DNA of 19,788 bases, taken from positions 1 to 19,788 of the forward strand of contig JAEZHM010000033.1 of assembly GCA_023416585.1 (NCBI GenBank), in the 5' to 3' direction. Origin of the DNA: Bacillota bacterium (GTDB lineage: Bacteria; Bacillota; Clostridia; Christensenellales; Aristaeellaceae). The position numbers and the translations under genes were made by a program. Positions 14,101 through 19,788 of this stretch are shown here, piece after piece. The notes below the pieces were generated by a model. The model had not been told where the DNA came from and searched no databases. It saw only the letters and a program-made list of their open reading frames with translations. Positions within the stretch are counted from its first letter, which is position 1. Each line of letters starts with the position of its first letter.

Positions 14101-14750
14101 CCGGGGAAAAGGAAGCTTCGTATCTCAAGGAGCAAATTCGCGTCCTGGGCACAGTGAATGTGAACTCTATCGAGGAATATGTTTCCACCAAGGAGCGTTT
14201 CGACAGCCTCACTACGCAGCAGCAGGACCTGAAAAAGGCGGAGGAGGACTTGGGAATTCTCATCACGAAACTGCTGGGGCAAATGGAGCAGCAGTTCGTG
14301 GTGCAGTTTAACCTGATGAAGGGGTATTTTAGCGAAACGTTTGTGCGTCTGTTCGGTGGCGGTCACGCGGAGCTTTCGCTCACCGACGAAAGCGACGCGC
14401 TGAACTGCGGCATTGAGATCAGCGCCCAGCCGCCGGGGAAAAAGCTGCAATTGCTGTCGTTGCTTTCGGGCGGCGAGCGGGCGCTGACGGCTATCGCCAT
14501 CCTCTTTGCCATGCTGAAACTAAAGCCCACGCCCTTTTGCATCCTGGATGAAATCGAGGCTGCGCTGGATGAGGCCAATATCAATTATTTTGCCGACTAC
14601 CTCAGCGAATACGGCAAGAAAACGCAGTTTGTGGTGGTCACCCACCGCAAGGGCACCATGGAGCGCTGCAACGCGCTGTACGGCGTGGCCATGGAGGAAC
14701 GGGGCATATCCAAAATGGTTTCTGTGAATTTGACGGAGTATGCGGGATAG
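11187..14750 (+). CDS. smc: Chromosome segregation protein SMC
   Basis: A 1187-residue condensin ATPase acting as a dimer with ScpA and ScpB to organise and segregate the nucleoid. Domain order is complete: N-terminal head with Walker A GPNGSGKSN (about residues 32-40) and GQGRIDEIL; a long coiled coil (about 170-500, Glu/Gln/Arg-rich); hinge (about 505-670), including GYAQAVKRAL, GGALQNMI and SGGSMTGGS; a second coiled coil (about 680-1020); and a C-terminal head with the ABC signature LLSGGERALTAIAI (about 1092) and Walker B FCILDEIEAALDEAN (about 1115). Length is typical. The ATG at 11187 follows GGGAGGG and overlaps rnc by 10 nt. scpA and scpB are not in the window, which is common. Confidence 0.98.
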   Translation: MRLKKLEIYGFKSFAQRTEIVFNQGITGIVGPNGSGKSNIADAVRWVLGEQSARLLRGAKMEDIIFGGTEKRKAMAYCEVSLVFDNEDKSLPVDYVELMVTRRVYRNGESEYYLNKAACRLKDVVDLFRDTGIGREGYSIIGQGRIDEILSQKGEDRRQVFEDAAGIMKYRARKEEAERKLERTRENLTRVEDILDELSRHLEPLAKQAETARAYLMLAEQLKGLELNIFLIRHDKLKERLNSLMEAAAGVQAVLDQNTARLEEKTQLRREMEDTLEHMEADLLAAREQLTRLNDEWHEEKSNREKVNQRLENSRENSQRLQDESSRLDQRYGELSAMESSGEGGLNTQEEALKQGRDTLVSEQEQLKQLQLEEADREQELEEHKAAILAAMNRLSNERTAQTRQQAIMAQMKERLAELLKSQADLSQKETALESAYQKAVEQGEATRQSWKELSKEAESLDARVQSLGASIGEKTTALQQSAGRQQAMESRLKLLEEMERAYEGYAQAVKRALTYAKNQGDNKVRGVVAMLMRVPKHMETAVDMVLGGALQNMITEDEPTAKRVIEYLRNNQLGRATFLPMNTIRGRVLTREERSLLTMPGCLGVASELISFDPEYREIMENLLGRTVVAENLDAGIAIMRAGRQAFRLVTLNGDVMHSGGSMTGGSVQARAASLLGREREIEELRVSSRKLAQELQSARQALEEMEKERAELKTLRNEAIGRVHQEEIAVARDQERVTGARQEWDALKSRLQMTLSARQQLEEGIVEIEEDLEAISRRTGDVETDQEAMQQKTQSLQQALISARLQVEKQRDTVTQHMLAVTGREHEIASLKRDRQRLLEEVKNAGEDLNRLRKEMAAVQESILRDEAALESLEESVLSRHQAVTRAQAGVDEMESKRLAQQSALRTLRDETESLQKEAADLTEKLHRTELNRTRVEADLTAMQERIWNEYELTYGGAEAYRAERFDLSAGEKEASYLKEQIRVLGTVNVNSIEEYVSTKERFDSLTTQQQDLKKAEEDLGILITKLLGQMEQQFVVQFNLMKGYFSETFVRLFGGGHAELSLTDESDALNCGIEISAQPPGKKLQLLSLLSGGERALTAIAILFAMLKLKPTPFCILDEIEAALDEANINYFADYLSEYGKKTQFVVVTHRKGTMERCNALYGVAMEERGISKMVSVNLTEYAG

Positions 14751-14835
14751 GCGCTGCCTATTACACTAGCGGACTTTCAACTACAGATGTTTCGGTATTC
14801 ACAAGCCCCGGTAGAGAAGTCAACAAACAGACGAT

Positions 14836-14922
14836 GCCGTAGGGCGGGGGCTTGCTCCCGCCGCTGTTCCTAGGTCTTATGATACCGCTTCTTACGGCGG
14901 GAGCAAGCCCCCGCCCTACGGC
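14836..14922. repeat. Perfect 28-bp inverted repeat (REP/MITE-like palindrome) between smc and ftsY
   Basis: The left arm 14836-14863 and right arm 14895-14922 are exact reverse complements over 28 bp (core GGGCGGGGGCTTGCTCCCGC), separated by a 31-nt non-symmetric spacer. Each arm also contains its own smaller hairpin (GGCGGG/CCCGCC), so the RNA could fold as one very long stem or two short ones. No T-run follows, so it is not a standard terminator. From memory, similar GGGGGCTTGCTCCCGCC palindromes are scattered through intergenic DNA of gut Clostridia; this could not be verified here. The whole 283-nt gap (14751-15033) holds no gene. Confidence 0.9.
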
Positions 14923-15033
14923 TTTAAGGCAAGGCTGAATGGATTTGCCAAGCAAGCACAATCCCCGGCAGGTAAGCCAACTACTACTTAGCAGAGCAAT
15001 TCATAATGCCAGTTAAATGGGGGAGAGGCATAC

Positions 15034-15948
15034 ATGGAAGAGAAAGAAAAGAAGGGCTTGTTTGCCCGGCTTCGGGAAGGGCTGCAAAAGACCCGCTCCA
15101 ACCTTACCGCCAAGGTGGACGACCTGGTGGAGAACGCCGGTGTGGTGGACGAGGATTTCTATGACGAACTGATGGATATACTCATTTTGTCGGATGCTGG
15201 TGTGGCCGCCTCCGAGGAGATCCTTGCAAAGCTGCGCGCGCAGGTGAAAAAGGAGAACGTAAAGAGCGCCGCAAAGGCCAGGGAGATGCTCAGCGAAATC
15301 ATTGCGGAAGAGATGAACATTCCGCGCCCGCCGCTGAAGTGGCCCATGGTCATGCTGGTGGTTGGCGTCAATGGCGTTGGCAAGACAACCACCATCGGGA
15401 AACTGGCGCTGCGCTTTCAAGCCATAGGCCGCACGGTGATGCTGGCCGCAGGGGATACCTTCCGCGCGGCGGCGGCGGATCAATTGTCCGTTTGGGCGGA
15501 CCGGGCCAGGGTGCCCCTGGTGCGGCATGCGGAGGGCGCTGATCCCGCCGCAGTGGTGTTTGACGCGGTACAGGCAGCCAAGGCACGCAAGGCGGATTTG
15601 CTGATCGTGGATACGGCCGGCCGGCTGCACAACAAGAAAAACCTGATGGATGAGCTGCATAAGATGCGCAAGGTCATCGACCGTGAATATCCTGAAGCGG
15701 ACGTGCGCTGTATACTGGTGCTGGACGCCACCACGGGTCAAAACGGATTGCAGCAGGCTAGAGTCTTCAAGGAATTTGCCGAGATCAACGGCATCATACT
15801 CACCAAGCTGGATGGCACAGCCAAGGGCGGCATCGCCATCGCCATCCGCCGGGAACTGAACGTGCCGGTATGGTACGTAGGCGTGGGCGAGGGCATCGAT
15901 GATCTTCAGCCCTTTGACGCCAATGATTTTGCCCGGGCGCTGTTTTGA
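15034..15948 (+). CDS. ftsY: Signal recognition particle receptor FtsY
   Basis: A 304-residue SRP-GTPase that docks Ffh-ribosome complexes at the membrane for co-translational insertion. The N domain spans about 1-100. The G domain has G1 GVNGVGKTT (about 111-119), the insertion-box motif DTFRAAAADQL, G3 DTAGRLHNK, the TTGQNGL segment, G4 TKLDGTAKGG and a C-terminal GVGEGIDDLQPF. The acidic A domain of E. coli FtsY is missing, as is normal in Firmicutes; an N-terminal amphipathic lipid-binding helix (KKGLFARLREGL) is visible. GGGGGAG lies about 9 nt before the ATG. It is separated from smc by 283 nt that contain a palindromic repeat, so it may be expressed separately. No ffh follows, unlike in Bacillus subtilis. 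Confidence 0.98.
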   Translation: MEEKEKKGLFARLREGLQKTRSNLTAKVDDLVENAGVVDEDFYDELMDILILSDAGVAASEEILAKLRAQVKKENVKSAAKAREMLSEIIAEEMNIPRPPLKWPMVMLVVGVNGVGKTTTIGKLALRFQAIGRTVMLAAGDTFRAAAADQLSVWADRARVPLVRHAEGADPAAVVFDAVQAAKARKADLLIVDTAGRLHNKKNLMDELHKMRKVIDREYPEADVRCILVLDATTGQNGLQQARVFKEFAEINGIILTKLDGTAKGGIAIAIRRELNVPVWYVGVGEGIDDLQPFDANDFARALF

Positions 15949-15998
15949 TTTGATTATGACAGATGGAACGATGGAAGGCGGTTTTCATGCCCCCGCTC

Positions 15999-16027
15999 TT
16001 GCCCATGCATATTCCCTATGCTAAAAT
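15999..16027 (+). promoter_or_regulatory. Sigma-A promoter of the DUF975 gene pair
   Basis: TTGCCC (15999-16004), a 17-nt spacer and TAAAAT (16022-16027), with an upstream TG giving an extended -10. The start codon at 16054 is 26 nt downstream. No clear terminator for ftsY was seen between 15949 and 15998. Confidence 0.68.
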
Positions 16028-16053
16028 GGGGATGTATGGAAGGGAGTGGGGGC

Positions 16054-16779
16054 ATGAATTATTCCGATAGTTCCACCTTGCGCAGGCGGGGGCTTTCTGC
16101 GCTCAACAACAACTGGCAGACTGCGATGATGGTAACCTTTGTGGCAGGGCTGCTGGGCATGGTGCAAAGTACGTTCCAATTACGCCTGGATGCCAATACG
16201 TTCATGAACAGATCAGTTTGGGATACCTTCGGACATATTGCATCGTCTGTGGCACCCTATAACGGATTTTTGACACTGATCGCGATCCTTCAGTTTTTGT
16301 TTGCCCCGGCATTGAGCATAGGCTTGAATACCTATTTTCTGATGCTGCACAAAAGCGAAAATCCACCTTTTTCTCTTTTGTTTTCCCGGATGCATGTCTG
16401 GCTTAGATGCCTTGGCCTCATGCTGCTGATGGGCATCTTTATCTTTTTGTGGTCACTGTTGCTGGTGGTGCCGGGGATCATTGCTGCATACAGATATGCC
16501 ATGGCCCCCTTCCTGATGGCAGAAAACCCGGACATTGATGCTTTCGAGGCCATCCGGCGCAGCAAGGAAATGATGGATGGACATAAGGCCAGGCTCTTTA
16601 GCCTGCACCTGAGCTTTATCGGCTGGGCGCTGCTGGCGGTTGTAGGCGTTGGTATCTTAAATACCATATTGGGTTTTATCGGTACCGCATTAGGCCTTTT
16701 TGCTTCCCTGGCTTTGCAGGTGTATGTGAATTCTTCCGTGACCGCATTTTATCTGGAGCTTTCCAGTCAAAACAGGTGA
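16054..16779 (+). CDS. DUF975-family integral membrane protein (first of tandem pair)
   Basis: A 241-residue polytopic membrane protein with about five to six hydrophobic segments (for example TAMMVTFVAGLLGMV, LIAILQFLFAPALSIGL, LMLLMGIFIFLWSLLLVVPG, GWALLAVVGVGILNTIL). The family marks of DUF975 are seen: the N-terminal LRRRGLSALNNNWQTA segment and the conserved loop AYRYAMAPFLMAENPDIDAF with EAIRRSKEMMDGHKARLF after the fourth hydrophobic segment. The function of the family is unknown. The ATG at 16054 follows GGGAGTGGGGG. A related gene begins 28 nt after its stop; the two share LALQVYVNS.TAFYL.L at the C-terminus, so they are an old tandem duplication and probably act together. Confidence 0.85.
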   Translation: MNYSDSSTLRRRGLSALNNNWQTAMMVTFVAGLLGMVQSTFQLRLDANTFMNRSVWDTFGHIASSVAPYNGFLTLIAILQFLFAPALSIGLNTYFLMLHKSENPPFSLLFSRMHVWLRCLGLMLLMGIFIFLWSLLLVVPGIIAAYRYAMAPFLMAENPDIDAFEAIRRSKEMMDGHKARLFSLHLSFIGWALLAVVGVGILNTILGFIGTALGLFASLALQVYVNSSVTAFYLELSSQNR

Positions 16780-16807
16780 ATGCTCCCTGGTGGAAACGTG
16801 AAAGGGT

Positions 16808-17632
16808 GTGGATGGGGTGGCTGAAAGTTCCCTCCTTCGCCGGCGTGGACTTAAGGCGCTGCAGGGTCACTGGCAGACGGCTCTGCTTATAACCTTCGGG
16901 GCGGGTATTTTTGACACGGCTCTGCGCGTATTCCAGATCCGCGTCAATCTGCCATCAATGGCAGGTTCTGATCTGCTCTCTATCCTGGGGGCTTTTCAGC
17001 GGCAGGATAACAGTTACCCGTGGATATATTACATACTGTTTTTTCTGGGTTTTGTTTTTACATCAGCTTTGGGAATTGGGCTCAATAACTATTTTCTGTG
17101 TTTACATCGCGGTCAGGCGACCGGCTTTTTTCTGCTGTTTTCGAGAATGCGCATTTTCGGAAAGTGCCTGGGCCAGGCGCTTTTGATTGCGCTTTTGATT
17201 TTGCTGTGGAGCCTGATCCTGATACCCGGCGCATACCTTATTGCTTTGGCGAGGGTGACCAGCGTGGTAGTTGTCACGGTGCTGGTGATCCTGTTGATGA
17301 TTCCGTCGATCGTTGCAGGTTTCCGGTATGCGATGGCGCCATATCTTCTGGCGGATAATCCGGATATCGGCGTCATAAGCTCCATACGGAATAGCCGGGA
17401 AATCATGAAAGGCAACAAGGGCCGGTTGTTCTGGCTCGATATCAGCTTTGTGGGCTGGTTTTTACTGTCTGTATTGATTGCAGGTGTCCTGACAGTAATA
17501 TTGCCGGTACTCGGGACGGTGGCAGGGCTTTTTACTTCCCTGGCGCTCCAGGTGTATGTCAATTCCGCCACTGCCGCTTTTTATCTGGATCTGACCAGCC
17601 ATACGCCGCAGCCTGAAGAAGAAATGCAATAA
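16808..17632 (+). CDS. DUF975-family integral membrane protein (second of tandem pair)
   Basis: A 274-residue paralogue of the preceding protein, with the same framework (LLRRRGLKALQGHWQTAL, GFRYAMAPYLLADNPDIG, SREIMKGNKGRLFWL, SLALQVYVNSATAAFYLDL). It differs by an extra hydrophobic stretch of about 25 residues between LWSLILIPG and PSIVAGFRY (LARVTSVVVVTVLVILLMI, about 17225-17305), probably an added membrane segment. The C-terminus ends in an acidic PQPEEEMQ tail. Translation starts at GTG 16808 or GTG 16817; AAAGGG lies just upstream and the ribosome site is weak, so translation may depend on the first gene. Function unknown. The bidirectional terminator at 17665-17698 ends the unit. Confidence 0.83.
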   Translation: MDGVAESSLLRRRGLKALQGHWQTALLITFGAGIFDTALRVFQIRVNLPSMAGSDLLSILGAFQRQDNSYPWIYYILFFLGFVFTSALGIGLNNYFLCLHRGQATGFFLLFSRMRIFGKCLGQALLIALLILLWSLILIPGAYLIALARVTSVVVVTVLVILLMIPSIVAGFRYAMAPYLLADNPDIGVISSIRNSREIMKGNKGRLFWLDISFVGWFLLSVLIAGVLTVILPVLGTVAGLFTSLALQVYVNSATAAFYLDLTSHTPQPEEEMQ

Positions 17633-17664
17633 CGAGCAATATAATGCAAGAGTGGATAAAGAAA

Positions 17665-17698
17665 ACCGCCCGCCTTCCGTATGGGGAAAGCAGGCGGT
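17665..17698. terminator. Bidirectional terminator between DUF975 pair and thrC
   Basis: ACCGCC (17665-17670) pairs with GGCGGT (17693-17698), extended by GC and TTCC/GGAA pairs around a GTATGG loop. T-rich tracts lie on both sides: CTTTCTTCTTC on the plus strand and TTTTCTTT on the minus strand. It serves the converging plus-strand membrane gene and minus-strand thrC. Confidence 0.82.
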
Positions 17699-17708
17699 CT
17701 TTCTTCTT

Positions 17709-19205
17709 CTATTTTGAAAACGCGTTGAGCAGCGTTTTTGCCATATCCTCCTTGCGGCAGGTGATTGTGTGGCGTACAGGCAGCGTGCGCAGGGAAGAAA
17801 CCTGGTTGGGCATGGGAATACCCGTCTCTGTTTCCAAGTGCAGCGCGCAGTCAAAAGCGTCCAGGCCCAATGCCGCCTCTTGACCGAAAAGAGCATCCGC
17901 CACATCTGTGGTAAACTTGTAGGGGTGGGCGGTGGCTACCACCACCGCGGGGGTATGGTCCCTGGTGCGAGCCCTGTACATATTCAGCACATGGCTGGCC
18001 ACGGCGGTGTGGGGATCAAGTAAATAATGATGGCGCTGCCAGACACGCTTTATTTCCCTGGCGGTGGCCACGTCGTCGGCATAGCCGCCTTCCATCATCT
18101 TTTGGATGCGGCTTAAGCGTTCCTCCCCGATATCGTAACTGCCGCTTTCCTTCAGTTCTTTCATCCATTGGGATACTTGATCCCCATCCCTGTCAGCCAC
18201 CTCATACAGGAGGCGCTCCAGGTTGGAAGAAATCAGTATATCCATGGAGGGGGACATGGTCTTGTAAAAAGTACGCTGGGCGGTATAAATGCCCCGTTCC
18301 AAAAAATCGGTGAGCACATTGTTGCGGTTGCTGGCGCACAGCAGCCTGCCCACGGGCAAACCCATCAAATGGGCATAGTATGCCGCCAGAATATTGCCGA
18401 AGTTGCCGGTGGGCACCACAAAGTGTACGGGGCTGCCCAGGGTAACGGCCCCCTTGTGCACAAGGTCGGCATAGGCAGAAAAATAATAAACGATTTGAGG
18501 CACCAGCCGCCCGAAATTGATGCTGTTGGCGGAGGACAATACTTTGTTCAGCCCGTTCATTTTCTCCTCAAATTCAGGGCTGGAAAACAGCATTTTGACA
18601 CCGGTTTGCGCATCGTCAAAATTCCCCTGCACGCTGATGACCATGGTATTGCTGCCGCCTGTGGTGGTCATCTGCATCTCCTGCACGGGACTTACGCCAT
18701 CCCTGGGATAAAACACGGTGCAGCTTGTACCCATAACATCCTTGAAGCCTTCCAACGCCGCCTTGCCAGTATCACCGCTGGTGGCAACCAGGATGCTGAT
18801 ATCCCGGCTCTCACCGTTTTTTTTGGCGGCCAGCGTGGTCAAGTGCGGCAAAAGCTGCAGCGCCATATCTTTAAAAGCCAGCGTTGGGCCATGGAACAGC
18901 TCCAGTATGAAAGTGTTGTTATCCAGCTTCTTTACTGGTGCCACATCCTTATGGTTGAACCGGTTTCCGCCATAGGCGGCCTTGGTGCATTGATCAATCT
19001 CGGCAGGCGAATAATCCTCCAGGAAGGCCTTCAATATGCGCGCCGCGCGCTGTGGATAGGGCAAAAGGCCCAGCCCGGAGATCTCCTCCAAGGAAAACCT
19101 GGGAAACATGGCGGGCACGTACAGCCCGCCATCCTTGGCCAAGCCGTACAGTATGGCCTGGGAGGCGGTTACGCAGGCGCCGCCCCTGGTGCTGAAAAAT
19201 GACAT
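17709..19205 (-). CDS. thrC: Threonine synthase
   Basis: A 498-residue PLP enzyme converting O-phosphohomoserine to threonine, the last step of threonine synthesis. The N-terminal STRGGACVTASQAILYGLAK and GGLYVP, the PLP lysine K112 in HGPTLAFKDMALQLLPHL, the phosphate-binding ATSGDTGKAA (141-150), and VPTGNFGNILAAYYA all match the long, fold-type II threonine synthases of E. coli/Clostridia type rather than the roughly 350-residue Bacillus form. The start ATG 19205-19203 has GGAG about 9 nt upstream. hom and thrB are not adjacent. The 80-nt gap to the upstream P-loop gene contains that gene's terminator, so thrC should have its own promoter or rely on read-through; I could not identify a convincing promoter. 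Confidence 0.96.
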   Translation of the reverse strand: MSFFSTRGGACVTASQAILYGLAKDGGLYVPAMFPRFSLEEISGLGLLPYPQRAARILKAFLEDYSPAEIDQCTKAAYGGNRFNHKDVAPVKKLDNNTFILELFHGPTLAFKDMALQLLPHLTTLAAKKNGESRDISILVATSGDTGKAALEGFKDVMGTSCTVFYPRDGVSPVQEMQMTTTGGSNTMVISVQGNFDDAQTGVKMLFSSPEFEEKMNGLNKVLSSANSINFGRLVPQIVYYFSAYADLVHKGAVTLGSPVHFVVPTGNFGNILAAYYAHLMGLPVGRLLCASNRNNVLTDFLERGIYTAQRTFYKTMSPSMDILISSNLERLLYEVADRDGDQVSQWMKELKESGSYDIGEERLSRIQKMMEGGYADDVATAREIKRVWQRHHYLLDPHTAVASHVLNMYRARTRDHTPAVVVATAHPYKFTTDVADALFGQEAALGLDAFDCALHLETETGIPMPNQVSSLRTLPVRHTITCRKEDMAKTLLNAFSK

Positions 19206-19231
19206 ATCATCACACTCCGGCTAAATGGTAG

Positions 19232-19261
19232 AAAAAAGGGCAGCGGCCCGGGCCGCCGCCC
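19232..19261 (-). terminator. Intrinsic terminator after the P-loop gene
   Basis: Read on the minus strand, GGGCGGCGGCCC pairs with GGGCCGCTGCCC in a 12-bp GC-rich stem with one mismatch (19261-19238), followed by six T residues (19237-19232). It lies 25 nt after the stop of the P-loop gene and 27 nt before the thrC start. Confidence 0.87.
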
Positions 19262-19285
19262 CATTGCGACAGATCAATTTGGAAA

Positions 19286-19696
19286 TCAGGCGATGTACTT
19301 TTTGACGAACTCGGGGAGGCTTTCCGTATCCTCACTGACGGACAGTACAAAATCCACTCCGTGGCGCTCACAAAGCCCGTCCAAACGCTCGAAAAACCAA
19401 CCTGAATCCTTCAATTCCATCTTGACCAGCTTAAGGAATGCATCAATAAATATGGTGCCCACATCAAAGTTCTGTGCCAGAAGTCCGCAAAGGAAACCCA
19501 GGAACATATCCGCGCTGATAATGCCGTATTCCCCGGCGTTGATAAAACGGACTTCGTGACGCAGATCAAACATATAGCGGTTGTCGTCATCGATAAAAAG
19601 CACATCGCTCTTGGATTCCTTGATGGAGTGGTTTGCCAAATCTATGATGCGCTTTGTCTTGCCCGAGCCCTTTTTGCCATGTATGACCTGAATCAT
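19286..19696 (-). CDS. Small conserved P-loop ATP-binding protein of unknown function
   Basis: A 136-residue protein with a Walker A motif GKKGSGKT (7-14) right after the first strand, a FIDDDNRYMFDLRHEVRF segment, a likely Walker B strand GTIFIDAFLKL around residues 80-90, and a C-terminal VDFVLSVSEDTESLPEFV. It resembles short P-loop proteins common in Clostridia that databases sometimes label twitching-motility/PilT-like, but it has none of the PilT secretion-ATPase motifs, so I give no function. The ATG at 19696 is chosen because AAGGAGG lies 9 nt upstream; the longer start at 19762 lies in the promoter. Transcribed alone from a consensus promoter and ended by a strong terminator. Confidence 0.82.
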   Translation of the reverse strand: MIQVIHGKKGSGKTKRIIDLANHSIKESKSDVLFIDDDNRYMFDLRHEVRFINAGEYGIISADMFLGFLCGLLAQNFDVGTIFIDAFLKLVKMELKDSGWFFERLDGLCERHGVDFVLSVSEDTESLPEFVKKYIA

Positions 19697-19733
19697 GGAG
19701 CAGCGCCTCCTTCGTTCAATTTCCTTTATTGGT

Positions 19734-19762
19734 ATTATAACGCAATCTTTCCTTTTATGCAA
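19734..19762 (-). promoter_or_regulatory. Sigma-A promoter of the P-loop gene
   Basis: On the minus strand TTGCAT (19762-19757), a 17-nt spacer and a perfect TATAAT (19739-19734) lie 37 nt before the start codon at 19696. Spacing and -10 are ideal. Confidence 0.82.
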
Positions 19763-19788
19763 TCTAATCTCCGCTTAAGCCGCCCGTG

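Noticed and set aside
14836..14922. Reading the large palindrome as an intrinsic terminator for smc or as a CRISPR repeat unit
   Set aside because: There is no T-run after either arm, and there are only two inverted copies with a single spacer, not direct repeats with regular spacers.
18168..19202. A 344-residue open frame on the plus strand
   Set aside because: It is the antisense shadow of thrC, which has all threonine synthase motifs and a proper ribosome site.
19286..19696. Naming the small P-loop protein a PilT twitching-motility ATPase
   Set aside because: It is only 136 residues and lacks the Asp box, His box and other secretion-ATPase motifs; only the Walker A is shared.

Overview
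The window looks like a chromosomal segment of a fairly GC-rich Firmicute of the class Clostridia. The basis is: strong AGGAGG-type ribosome sites before most genes, TTG and GTG starts, a T-box type leader RNA, ECF sigma/anti-sigma pairs, DUF975 membrane proteins, and the order plsX-acpP-rnc-smc-ftsY, which is a Firmicutes arrangement. The species cannot be named from the sequence.

Layout. 1-665 (minus): an ECF sigma factor translationally coupled to an anti-sigma factor cut by the window edge. 775-1084: a sigma-A promoter, a roughly 270-nt T-box-like leader and an intrinsic terminator. 1115-3373: an XRE-cupin regulator and a medium-chain type acyl-CoA synthetase, apparently controlled by that leader. 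3482-6626: a visibly more AT-rich block with a RibD/DHFR-fold reductase (minus), a GNAT acetyltransferase, and a second ECF sigma factor with a membrane-anchored anti-sigma-like partner. 6775-9086: a second GNAT protein and a class 3 lipase-like protein with an arginine-rich tail, each with its own promoter. 9162-15948: the core cluster plsX, acpP, rnc, smc, ftsY (phospholipid/fatty acid synthesis, dsRNA processing, chromosome condensation, SRP receptor), interrupted between smc and ftsY by a perfect 28-bp inverted repeat. 16054-17632: tandem DUF975 membrane proteins. 17709-19696 (minus): threonine synthase and a small conserved P-loop protein, separated by an intrinsic terminator.

Most of the window is ordinary housekeeping DNA. 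The most unusual item is the leader at about 815-1084. It has clear T-box stem I hallmarks, but the tRNA acceptor-binding motif is degenerate, a G4/C4 hairpin sits where the specifier codon is expected, and the downstream genes are not usual T-box targets. Secondary items are the smc-ftsY palindrome, an acyl carrier protein with DSA in place of DSL, the Arg-rich tail of the lipase-like protein, and hairpins just before rnc. I saw no CRISPR array, tRNA, rRNA, transposase or phage gene.
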